Assembly: GCA_013397845.1 (NCBI GenBank)
Contig: VZTG01006403.1
Location: 62,001 to 126,000 of the forward strand
DNA: 64,000 nucleotides
Direction of reading: 5' to 3'
From: Melanocharis versteri
Taxonomy: Eukaryota > Chordata > Aves > Passeriformes > Melanocharitidae
The stretch's first letter is position 1. Each line of letters opens with the position of its first letter. A program made the translations under genes and the position numbers. The notes beneath the pieces are model-generated. The model did not search any database. It saw only the letters and a list, made by a program, of their open reading frames with translations, and was not told the DNA's origin. Shown piece after piece: positions 13,298 through 25,700 of this stretch.

Positions 13298-16200
13298 AAT
13301 TTGTAGAAGATAGAGCATTAGAATAGTTAATTTAAACTAGAACTTCATAAAAGTAGGGTAACAGATATTCCCTGACCTTTCTTAATTTGAGAATTAATTT
13401 TCTTGAAGTGAATGCAGATCAACCATAGGATAAATGCTGAAGACAAAACAGTGGTCAGGATGGCAGGAGATAATTAATTTTAAGGAAGGAAGAAGAATAT
13501 GGAAGCTCCATATGTATAGGGCAGGGATAGATAAGTTGTGAACTAGATGTTGAAAAGAATAAAAATAAACGAGAAGTCAGCAGAAAAATAAGACAATTGT
13601 AGATAATCTTACAAAGGTCGTATTTTAACTCATCGAAATATAAAACAATGGATAGCAATTTTGTTATGTGGGCTACCGAAAAGCTGGCTCATGCTGTATG
13701 TTATGAAGTTTTTCTTTTCTTTGTCCTGAGGTTTTATTTTAAAGATTTAAGCAAATTTTTTTTAATAGAAAATGATCTAAGGAAAGACAAATCTTACATT
13801 GTTTTCTGGGAGATACAGGATAACATGTTAGCTTGTACCATTTGCACAAATTAATTTATTAAAAATCCACAAACACAGAATATCTTCGATTTCTTTTCAT
13901 CTAGGAATGCAACTTCTTCAGAAAAATACTCAAGAAAAAATTTCCCTGTTTTTCTCAATAGTGATCGCTTCTAGGAAATGGTAATATATTTTTGTGTGCA
14001 AAGTAGCTATATATTTGAGAGAACACTGAGAGGGAGATGCAATAATAAACTTCAAGTGCATCAAATATATTTTCAAGAGAGAAAAGAACAGATTATTCTA
14101 GCCATCCATGGATGGCACAGGAAGAAATCAATGGCACTAAGGGAAATTTAGATAGTATTTTAGGAAAACTCAGAAAGTAAATCAGACCTAATTGTTCATA
14201 TACCTGCAGCCCACTCCCCTTAATATATTCCCTATGTAAACCCAATCCTTGCCAGGACACAGGTACAGAACTGTCAGGAGAACATATGAGTGAGGAATGG
14301 CTGGAACGTGGAGCGTGCATCACACACCTGCTGCAAACTCATGCATGGCAGGTGGCCCCATGTTAATTCTGAGGGAAAAACACCCTAATTCTCCATAGCA
14401 GTAAAATATTAAACTGGGCATGCGAGTTTTGGAGATACCTTGTCTAGAACAACTCAAGATTGATGAATGTGTACCATGTTCTCCAGATAAAGTTCAGTGG
14501 TAGCAGTCTTCCACAAAATATGGCACATCCTGATACATGGCTTACAGCCCAAAAAACTTGGAATAAGACTCTACAAGTAGAAAATTTCCACTTGTGTTCT
14601 TGTTTATAATATTTAATGCCAGCAGACATAAATTTATGAGGTGCACTGTCTGGACCTTTAATTGTTAGGAAAAATGAAGAACTGAACTGAACAAACTTGA
14701 AAAAACTCCATCTAAAAAAGCAGGGAGGGAGAGAGTAACTCCTGGTAACAGGGATCTAGTAGAACAAGACAAGGTAAGGCAGGGTAGTTAACAGCTCAGC
14801 TGTATGATCAGAGGACCAAGAACCGATGAAAACTTCGTGAACAACTTTTTTAAGCAGAAAGCAGGCTTTCTTTGGACTGATGAGTTGTCATGTGAAATTA
14901 AAAGAACCAGAAATATTACATATTTTTACTGATTAGAAGCCATTTGGATGTTTTGGGATATGATTTTTTTTCAATTTTTTTTCTCTAATGCCTATGAGAC
15001 TGAGATCCAAACACTGTGGAATTGAGGTCCTCCTGCCTTTTACAGGCTTTGGGGCAGAATGTGCTAAAAGCTTGGCCTGAGCATCTCTGAACTGGAGGAT
15101 CACTGTTCAGAAGCAGACAGCTAACAGAGCTAGGGAGCAAATAGATGTGCTGGGATAATTTCCTAATGCTAGCCAGCTTTCCATATTCGTGTGTGCAGAG
15201 GAAATAACACTGGCTGCAATTTGAGTTCAAGAGAGAAATCAGAAGGAAAAACTTACTTCTCCAGTCTACCCAATCTTCACCTAAACCTGTTTAACTATGT
15301 CTATATAAGGTACAGAGTTTTATGACATCTCTGACAGGCTCACAGTATCATGTCTGCAGACATGTTAAAAATGTGAAAGTCGCAGTAGGAGCAATGTATC
15401 CATTGGTACTTCATTGCTATTTCTTCCAAATTTTCAGTGCCACTACACTTGGAAAATTGTATATGCTGCTTTAAGGCCTTTTCCAACTGACCTTGAAATA
15501 AAAGAGAACTACAGGTTAATTTTCTTTTATGTAAAAGCCACTCAAACGAATTCATCATGAACAGGGCAGCAATTGTATAGAAGAAATTAAGCTGTATGGC
15601 AGATTATCAAATACCATACATTTTCTCAGTTGATTAGCAGGTGTTTGTTACACCTGCGTGCAGAAATTCTCAGGGTTCAATGTCAGCCTTTGAGCTGACA
15701 TTTTCACTGTCATGGTGCAGCAGCCTAGTGTTAATATTCTGTATTGTAGTATTAAGCAATACTGAGAATGTGGGGAATCATGTCGTCTTTAAAACTGGTG
15801 GAATTGCTTTCTTTGTAATGTATTTCAATCAGTTATGTTTCTTTGTTTTCAGTGAATGAAAAGTAACCATTGCTGTAGCTCATACCCTTAACTTTCAACA
15901 GACTTTGAAGCAGCTTTGATGCTGTGCAAATCCAGTGATCAGGCATCACTAAAATTTGTGAGATGAAAATAAGAATGCTGTTACATGCACTTATTTTGTG
16001 CATTAATGATAGGTACAGGATCTAAGAGATTATTTTAGTTACTAGGAGATTCAGCTATTTGGTTATTATAAATGACTCAAATTATTTACATATGGTGTTA
16101 TTGAATTTCATAACGTAGCAGTAATAATTCACAGCACTAAGAAGGAAATGTTCAAATACCTAAAATCACACTATTTTTTACAGAACAATTTCCCTTAAGT

Positions 16201-18834
16201 AATTCATTCTCACTGAACTCCTGAAAAGTGTCTGGATATGTAAGGTTATTTCCAGTTTACAGACCAAGAGGCAGGGACCACAGATTCCCAGCTACGAAGA
16301 AGTTACTGGCAAGAGCTTTCTGAGCCTAGAAAGCAAGCTGATGTTAGTTTTCTTTCATTTATTCCTATTTTCAAGGCCCTACACAGCAGTTCTCTCTTCC
16401 ATTTCACTTCAGCTTCAGACAGAACTGCTAACATACTGATGAGCTTTTAATGAAGTGTTTTTATAGCTTGCTTTCTACCCTTTCTGTGTATGTCATGGTA
16501 AAATATTAAATCAGTAGGACTTTACAGATGATACTTGATAATAGGATCTTACCTCACAGAGCTTAAAATTTTTATTAGTGTTTATAGTACTGGTTTGAGG
16601 TATTTCAAATAGCATTTCCCTGGGCAACTGTTAGGAGAGATTTAAATGTTTAACATATGTGGCTGTGCACAGTAATATAACACAGGATTTTACCATTGCT
16701 ATCTGTATGTCCTTTTCTTTTTTCTTCTAATAATTTCTTGTTTTAACAAAATGTTCCTTTTGGAGAGGATTCTTGTGCCTAGCAGTCTTTGTGTATTTGA
16801 AATTCCCCAGACCAGGAGTCCCAGCTGAATGAGTAGCAAGGTGTAATAAACCTTTAACCTACTTTTTTTGTGTGCAGGGAGGGCAGGGGACAGGGGGAAG
16901 CTGACCGTGAAATCCTGCAGGGATTTTTCATCCAAGATAAATGGCTTTTCATACCTGGCCAGTTTACAGACATGCAAAGGCCTCTTCTGGAAGTTTGTGT
17001 CCAACAGGGGCTTCTGCAGGTATGAAACTGTCAGGAGAGGTTAGTTTGTATTTCTAGCAGAGATGAACAGAAGAAGAAAAAGGGCTTCAAATATAGCTAC
17101 TCTGCTGGAGCTGATGTGATATTCTTTCCTTTGTTATCACTTCCTCTTTTTTAACTGCTGTCCTGTATATTATTCTTTTCATGAAATAGAGATCTTTAAA
17201 CTGTTTTTTTTAATTAATCCTGTTTCCTATTTTAAAAATATTTAACCTTCTCAGTCTGCTCAGTGAATATGCTGTGCACAGTAACACATGATGGCCACCT
17301 CTTGGTAATATCTGTTATTTAAAGAAGAGATTTCAGTCCATGTTTTAGGGTCATGCATGAACACAGTTCACTTTCACTTGCAGTAACATGCTGATCTTAG
17401 AAAGTGACAAATGTACTTATGAACCTGCAGTAACCCGAGAACAAGCTCCTGAATTAGCTTATCCTTATCAACACTGACTACATGTTGAGTCACAAATGAT
17501 TGTGGGAGAATGCCTTTGGAAGCTTTTGGAAACTTCAGCTGTGATTGACTCTAAAAGACATGTTTGGCATCTAAAATTGAAGAGAAGACCATGCAATTTG
17601 AAAGACTATTTAGTGTGTTAGGTATTCAGAACTCACTATGTCCCTTACCTAGTTATCCCTCATGCTCCCCGTTTAAAGGATGGAGAAACTGAGGTTGGCA
17701 AAAGAAATAGTTGACAGGGATCACAAAAGAAGCTCTTGATCCTTTGAGCAGAGCAACAGTCTGGCTGTTTTTCAACCAGCTGGCCACCTTCATGTGTTTA
17801 TTTCTATAAAAGATGTGGCAACAGTGCAGACTGACCTACGGGTGGTCAATCTATGACAGTCATTTGTCCAAGTTAGCCATTTCTTTGTGTTTCAGAGGCA
17901 GCCTGTCTCCATCAAGCTGATCCATACTGATTTACTTCTTGCTCCTGTGGAGTATAGCTGACTTGAGATGAGAAATTCTGAGGTTTTTTCTTTCTTTTAA
18001 ATTCTGTTTTTATTTTTCTAACCAGCATGAAAGATGTTCAACAATTCAGACCTACCCTTAGGGGAATCCTGTTCCCAGTAATGAAATTTCTTTTTTGTCC
18101 AATGTTGTCTTTCTGAAAGAAACAAAGGTCTTTTGCAAAAGCAAAACTTAAATAAACTGTTTGAGTTAGGAATACTAATCACCGATCACGAGACATTTAC
18201 TGTCAGGCAAACAAAGAAAAGAGGTGAGTTTCTATCAAATGTTCTATTTTGGTATTTGGATGACCAGATCATAGTAAAACATAAGCCTCTTAATTTGTGG
18301 CGAATTAGAACAGCCTTGATAGATACAGAACTAAATGAAGATATTAGCTATGGAGCTAACATTAAGAGCTAGCTATGTGGTAGCTGAGACATAGGATAGA
18401 TAAAAAGGCTCTGATTTTTTTTTTTCAAAATATTTGCATTCCAGTGTCTCCTTCTTGTATTACTTTCTTTAATGCATTTGTTTTTAAACCACTCTATTGA
18501 CTTCCTGCCTGGCATAACAGGCTTTTCAAGGAATAGAAGTTTTCATCTGAAAAGTTTACCTTAAAACATAGCAATTTCAAGCAGCCACATTTAAGTTCCC
18601 TGTAAGGACCCTTATTCTCTTCAGAGCAGGGATCACATTACATACTAGGCTTTTGAAAAGCAACAGCACCACTGCCAAAGTCTCTCTACCCTTAATGACT
18701 TCTCATATGTCGCGTAGCCTTTTTGCTGTCAAATGCCATTGGAGTGCAAATAGTTTGGTCCTTGCTAGGGCCGATGGCACTGAACCGAGTGCATTTAGGA
18801 TATGCATCTCTATATTTGCTTCATTTCGAAACAG

Positions 18835-18858
18835 ATATATATATATATATATATATAT
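18835..18858. repeat. (AT)12 dinucleotide repeat
   Basis: An uninterrupted AT repeat lying 70 bp upstream of the splice acceptor of the first recognised MYLK4 exon. It is likely length-polymorphic. Confidence 0.95.
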
Positions 18859-18927
18859 GTAAAGAAAAGAATGGACGAAAGGCATTTTTCTCCTAAATAA
18901 TTTGGGTGTCTCTTTTCTCTGTTTTAG

Positions 18928-19081
18928 TCAAATATATGAGAGTAGTTTATAAATTAGTTGAGCTGGAGTTGCCAAACTTGGCTGTATATCTGAGCAGCCT
19001 GGATGGAAAGCCTTTGCAACTGATATTGTCCTCAAGCAGCTGATCATCAGAGCATTTCCTTCCCATACCCAAACCAGCAAA
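18928..19081 (+). other. MYLK4 5' untranslated part of first recognised exon
   Basis: A pyrimidine-rich tract ending in TTTTCTCTGTTTTAG gives a good 3' splice site at 18926-18927. The segment to the ATG would then be the 5' UTR part of this exon. An in-frame TGA at 18959-18961 precedes the open frame, and no in-frame ATG lies between it and 19082. This supports 19082 as the first in-frame start. The acceptor implies at least one further non-coding exon upstream, which I could not identify. Confidence 0.5.
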
Positions 19082-19726
19082 ATGACCACATCCAGCAGGC
19101 AGAGCTCTTCTACGTCTATGGTCAACAACTTGGCCAAAATATTCAATCCGAACACTTTGCAAAACCAAGGGCCAGATAATGGAATGGAACCTCCTCAAAT
19201 TCTTCATGTTGTGAGAAGTGATGTCAGCACATCTGAAAGTTTCAGCATCATGGATGTGAAGTTTGCCTCCCTTGAAGAGAAAATTGATAAACTGTTGACT
19301 CTGCAAGACAATGTCCTTAAGAAGCTTAACAGTGTTTCCCAAGAAATATGTTGCATTGAAAAAGACATTGAGATGGTAAAGGCGGAAACATCTGAACCTG
19401 GATCAAGGATGGAAAGAAACAAAAAAGTGAGAAATAATGAAATGAAGAGACTTTGCCTTAAAATGAAAAAATCTCTTTCTGATATAAACAGGAAAGCAGA
19501 GCAGCAGGTTAAAAGGCTAGATGGACTTGAACAAAGTGTTTCTGGACTACAGAAACTTGTAGGACCTCTGGTAGAGAAGGTGAAAACATTAATAATTCAT
19601 AATTCAAGTGTAAAACATCATGTTAAAAAACGTAAAGCTTGCAAGGCAGGAGCTGGACATCGCTTTAGGATGCACGTTTTCTCGGAGACAACAGCTGGTG
19701 ATCTGCTCAAGAAGAAAAATGAAAAG
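19082..19726 (+). CDS. MYLK4 coding exon 1 (N-terminal coiled coil)
   Basis: Encodes residues 1-215 and ends in phase 0 at GAAAAG|GTGAGC. The start context AAAATGA has A at -3. Residues 1-56 are Ser/Asn-rich. From Met57 (MDVKFASLEEKIDKLLTLQ) the sequence follows the MYLK3 N-terminal coiled coil, with heptad-like Leu/Ile spacing to about residue 180. A basic patch, VKHHVKKRKACK, follows. The mammalian MYLK4 reference protein I recall is short (388 aa) and lacks this part, so this is the long isoform. Met57 is a possible alternative start. Reading on into the intron stays open to 19820. Confidence 0.88.
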
Positions 19727-22700
19727 GTGAGCCCAGGTTTGTGTTTCATCTTGGCAGGAACCATTGCAAGCTACGGATATGTTCTGCTACATGCTCGGCT
19801 TTTTCATTTTGTTGACATTTAAGAAAGAACAACCAATGTGCTCTAAAAGTGAAAAGCATAAGAACAAGCTGAGCAAGTTTCAGTGGAAAAAATATAGAAA
19901 AATCTACTTGTTATACAGACCTTCATTTTTTCCTATTTATTCCTTTGCAGCTGTAAAACATAACAACAAAGAATATAACAAAGATTGACAGACTTCAGGA
20001 GTCTTGGGTCCTGGCCATGAATTTTACAGTGATCTTTTCTGGATTTATAATTATCTGGGGGAATCAAGTTGCAGTAGTCATTTTATGAGCACCAGGGTCT
20101 AGAGATTAGTGGAACTGGTAAAAAGCCTCCTTGGGTCAGGGCATGTACATAAGTTTGTCCTTTATTCCAAAGAACATCTTAAGTGTGCTGTTCCGATCTG
20201 GTATTTTTCTCCATTGGTGAGGACTAGGGGACTTCTAAACTGGGACCAGAGGTAGGGTTACTGTAACTGGAGCTGTGGCTTGTGTAAACTTCCCTGGGTA
20301 AAAGATGCCTCTGTTACCATAATGAGATTTTCATCATGTTCTTTAAAAGTTCAGATTAAAAGACACCAAAAATCTCTTGAAAGACTCTATTGACTCTAAT
20401 AAATTCTTGTAAGGCAGTTTGAGTATTCTTTTTTGGTAAAGAAAAATAAGGAATTTCTTCTGACAAAGTATGTTGGTATTTAATTAACTCACAGTGAACC
20501 AAAAAGGTTGCTTTTAATATTTTGTTCTGTTTTGCTTAATTTTTTTTCTCCCAAAAAGTCACATGCAGGCTTTACTCTTTGGTTCATTTAAAGAACAGTT
20601 CTTGAGTTTGATTTTCTAAAGGTTTTGAGCAGGAAAAACATCATGTGAAGGTATTACTGGAAACAGCATTCCTTGAAAAAAAGAAGCACTGTACCCAATG
20701 TTACTCAGAATGGCCTAGTCAGCAAACCACGTGCTTTTTCATCTTGTTTACCCTAAGACAACCCGTCTTCTTTAAAGCCTTCAAAGGAAGCTATAAAAAT
20801 ATCAGTCGCTGCTGAGTAGCAGCAGAGGAGCATCTTGTAAAGCTCTGTCAGCTGAACTGACCAATCTGTCACTATGTAAGGATATAAATTTTGCATCCTT
20901 GTTTCCAGAGCATCATTAACTGAAGAGAAAAATAGCTTCCTTGCTACAGAAGACTGACAACAAAAATCGTCACTACAGGCCCTTCTTGAACATCAGGCTG
21001 GACTGGTTTAAAAAAAGGAGTTTCAACGAGAGAGACATTTTCTTGTTTTATACAATTACTTTGATAAGAAAAGATTGTTTATTTTGAGCATCTGAGTTTA
21101 GGGTTTCTTTTACTTTTCAAAACATCAATGAAAACATCTGTTGTGAAAGCCCCATTGGAGTGAGACCCAGAGGTCATCTCTGTAATGCTGCCGTCACTGC
21201 AGTTTGTGGTAGAGACCTACTTATCTCGGTGAAAGTACATATTCATCTAAACTATTTATAAATGTAAACTGAATCAGGCCTGGCATGTTAATGAACTGGC
21301 AGCTCTTGGAGACCAGAGTAGGTGCAAGGCTTTCTGCAGTAGAAACACAGGGTTGGATAAAGGAGAGGACCTTGCAGGCTTTGCTGGTGAATTTGTAGGA
21401 ACCAACAGGTGTAGCAGAACAGGAGGAGCTTGTGCTCCTGGCAGGTCAGAGGGAAGCCAGGGCAGAGATGCAGGTGCCCCATGGAGAGTTCAGCGCTCTA
21501 AAATAACTGGAAGTAGAGGCAAGGTGCCTTGAACATGATGGAAACAGAGGTAGCCTACTGACAAGGACCCAATAAAGAGAGGAGCAAGTGGAGTCTCTGT
21601 CTTTTTTCCAACGGCATCTACATTTGTAATCTCCTCACTGATTCATTTTTGTTTAGGGAGACTCTTGGCAATGTTGAGTGGACTTGTTAGGAACTTGTCT
21701 AGCATGTGGGCTTAGGAAAGGCAGCATGAGCATGTCTGGAATCATGCTGCTGATATTATTATGTTGTTTATATTTTGTTTGTTTTATGAAATAGTATACA
21801 TATGTTAGCTTGTCATTACCTCCTCTCTGTGTGTTTGATTTATTAGAAAAGGGCCATCATAAAATTACCAAGCTATCCTATGAACAACAGCTGGCTTTGG
21901 TAAACACTTAGTCATCTTAGGTTTAAGTAAAAACAGACTTGAAGTCAGCCCTGTATTAGGAGTAACAGAACATGGAATGATATCCTTCAGCAGAGACTGC
22001 TGAGCTTGGCTGTCAGCTTAGTAGGAGACAGTGTGTACCAGCATTTAGGGCAAACAGATTCTCCTCTGGGTGAGAGGGTAAGAACAGGATCTCTGAGCAA
22101 GTTAGTCAAAATACTGCTCCATGAGACACTGCGAAGTTGGTTGCTCATGCCTCCATATTTGAACGACATATTCTTCTATATGTTTTATATAGTTGTGATT
22201 AAAGTTAAAAGAAAAGCAAAGGAATGGAAAAATAGGGGATCTCACCCTTGCAGAGTTTTACACCTGAAATGCACCACTAATACCTGGTGACATAGCAACG
22301 AACGAATTTACCCAAATGTGCAGATGCCAATCCTTGCTTCTCTTCACAGAATCCTTGTTCCCATCTCTAGTCCCACCTGATGACAATTTTGAACAGCGCA
22401 AGCTTCTAGGAAGCAAGAACGACATCTCTTGTATCATAGGTGGACTTTGTGTGGCAACACTGAGCAACCCTTCAATCCCGTTCGACATGCACAGTCCTAT
22501 TCTGTTTCTGTACGGCCACGAACAAGGCAATCCATTCACTACAGTTAGTTCAAAAGGACAATACCCACTTCTATGCACTACTGGAGATGATCAGATGTTT
22601 TGGATGATGTTCCTATTTGTCATCCACCCTGCTCCAGCTATAAGGAAATGCCATCTCTTGGTTCTAACAGCTGAGCTGTCTGAAAAATATTTGTCTGTCC

Positions 22701-25700
22701 CCAGCCTGGTTTTGCAAAATAATCCAATCATAACTTATGAATGAATTACTGGTAGGTGATACAGCAGGTGGCCATGGGTACAACTGGATAAGGCCATGAA
22801 TAGTGTTTACATGCTTCTCACCTGCCTTTCCATCCTTCTTTCTCTAGAGAGGTGCTGCTCTTTGCTTAAAGTAGTACTGTTTTTAAATTTTTCCTAACTG
22901 TCTCTTTTTACAGAACCATATTATGTAGAGAGCTGTAAAAGAGGCAGAACAGAGAGGGAAGCAGGGGAATAAGAGAGAGATAGAAAGGGGGTATAAGCTC
23001 CTGGGGTGTGTAATCTCTCTCCCGGCAGCAGCAGCAGCTGGAACAGTTCCCTGAGCACAGGCTTCACAGGCACATTTTGTGCCCTTGCAAAATATAGGGA
23101 TTGCTCTCTTCTGAAGCAAATTTCTGCTTTCCTGCCTTTTACTGCCATCCTGAAATACCTCCACTGCCTCATACAGGAGTTTAGTTTATTTCAGGTTTGG
23201 GTTGAAGTTGTAATATGGTGTGACTTGGAGACACTTCATGCTTTGTCGATGCTGCCAAATGTCTCCCAGCCGTTTTCCACTGAGTGCAGCATGACCTTAT
23301 CACCACATGGCTGAGAGGAGTAGTGTGTATTACTTGTCATTTAAGTTATTTTGTCACTATTGCCACTCAGGGAAATCAGCAGTTCTACAGTAAGCGTCTT
23401 TAAAAGCCATGAGGTTTTCCTCAAATTCACCTTTTTAAGTAGTCTGTGATAATCCTGTTGCAAAATGTTCCTGTCTATAACTCCATATTCAGTCCTACTT
23501 CTTCCACTTATAAAGAAAGAGGGTAAAATAATACTTTAATTATTTCCTCCAAATTAAAGAGTTTAGAGATTCTATACTATTAACCTCCAAATACTCATCT
23601 GGAGAGTCAGAAAGTCAATTTTGTTGCCATCGTAAAGTAGTGTTGAACTTCCTGCAGTTGCCTGCAGGTGTCTGTAGCTTTGGTTTCCTGACATTTCTAC
23701 AGGCTTTGCTGTAGGAATAACAACTATTAGCAGTTTGGGGCTGTTTCCCACACTGAAGACACGCCAGTGGTAGGAGCTGTGTTTTCTGCTTGAACCCGCT
23801 GTAGCTCCTGTGCAGGTATCACACTGCAATTGCAGGTCACTGGCTGCTTTAGTAGGAGCCCACAATGAAACTGCTGTTTGCCACATGTGTTTTAAGATCC
23901 ATTCAGCCTCAGTCTATTACTGTTCTGATTCCTTCATTTTGCCTACAAATGCTAACAGGTCCCTTATGTATTATTTAAATTCTCTCCAAATTGGCCATGT
24001 TCCGTGTATTCTTCATCTTTCAGCCGAATAGGTGGGAAATGTTTCTTTTCTTTTTTAACATCTATTTGCTAGAGTTTCTGCTGTCTCAGTGGTTTCAAGG
24101 GTAGAGATTTCTTCAGAATCTCAGCAGATGGGTTTTCTGTTGCCTGGGTGATGCAGCTGGTCAGCACCCTCAGGTGCCATTGCACTTGGAAATGTTCTTT
24201 CCCTCAGGACTGATGCCTTAAATATGTTCTTGGTAGAAGAATTTCTGCTTTTGAGTAAGCCGTAGTACATCAGAGTTAAAATTCTCTCTCTGACTGTCTG
24301 TAAAACTAGTATGTTTTCTCAGGAAGGTGTTTTCATCTTGTTTTGCCCTGTTCTCTCCCTTCCTGACAGCCATAGGAGTTGTTTCATGCCTTTCCAGTTC
24401 ATAATGCTCTTTAACTTTGTTTCCATTTACTTTTACTCCATTTACTCAATTTACTCCATTTACTCCATTTACAGAACTTGCTGTCTGCTGTACAAAGTTC
24501 CCTGCATAGGAACCCTTCCTGAACACTGTTGGGATTTTGCTGGCTCTACAACTCCGAAAACATGTGAAATCAAAGTAGACACAGCTAATTTCTAAATACT
24601 TACACGCCACATTGATGGCTTTTGGGGCATGACATGAAAGCCTATGTGTTAGACTGACCATTGTAGGGATCCATTACAATTCCTTTGCAAAACTAGGGAG
24701 ATTTCATGATGAAGATAGAGAGATAACTGGCAAGTGCAGGGAAGCAAAGCAAGGCAGCTCATCAGAGAGTAGTCCTGTAAAAGCAGAAAGTTCCTCAAAG
24801 AGGTGAGACAGCAGTGGAAGGGATTTACTCAGGGAGGAAGTTGCTGCAGCTATCTAAAATTCACCTTTTCTCATCAGATATCCTGACATTTAGGCAGTTT
24901 TATGGTAATGACTCCTCTCAGCCCCTATCAGAAAATGTAGGGGTACCATGCTTGACTATTTCCCCTGGTAGGAGAGTGGCATTGCAACTAAATGTGGGGT
25001 CTCCACCATGCTGAGTTTTAATGACAAGGGCGACTGCTCTGAAACACAACTACTTTGGTGCCATCCCGGCAGCACCCTGGGTTTTGCATACACATGCAGC
25101 AGTGAGAAGGAGCAGAAGATGGGTGGCTGGGTAGCAGCCCCAACAGAGCCTGGAATGAGCCCCACCACATTCCATTCGCTGGGTTCTGCATGGGGAGGTG
25201 CCACAGGACCACAGTCTGTCTATAAAGGGAAAATTAAAAAAAGAAAAAATGAATAGGTCTTTCCCCTCAAAACAAACTCCCTTCTTGTTAAATGCATTGT
25301 TAGGAAACCTGCATTTCTGGAGTGCAATTCAAAGTGGTAGGAGATGATTTCTTAAGTTTATAACCCTTTGGATGGAAATCTCCCAACTGTGTGATTTTGG
25401 AGAAAAGCTTGGGAAGGGCAGTTCATGAAGTCTGAAGACGTTTGCCATCCATACCACTGCCTGCTTAGCTCAGCTGAGTTCTTTAAGTTGAGAAATACTC
25501 TCTTAACAGTGATAAGTGATTACTTAACTGATACTGTAATAAAAAAAAAATTGCCTGGGTTGTTTGACAAGTGGATGGTTTATCCCCACAGTTAAAAAGA
25601 TCTGCCATTGATTTGGCTTTCAAGATGGATTTTTTTCCTTCTTTCTCACACTGTGGCAACGGTGGAACCCACTTAGGAGGATGACCCATTTAATGGTAAT

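Larger units (their letters stand above)
1..18927. other. Upstream region without recognisable gene
   Basis: About 18.9 kb of AT-rich, single-copy-looking DNA. Open frames on both strands are short (longest 151 codons at 7191-7646, minus strand). None shows a domain, a family motif or a convincing exon series. It holds a (TTTG)n run, a 24-bp palindrome and a denser block near 18650-18830. The first non-coding exon or promoter of MYLK4 may lie here or further left. I see no CpG island that would mark it. Confidence 0.6.

Noticed and set aside
22316..22744. 142-codon + strand frame in MYLK4 intron 1
   Set aside because: No motif or splice support as a coding exon, and an overlapping minus-strand frame is open too. 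Kept only as a possible conserved element.
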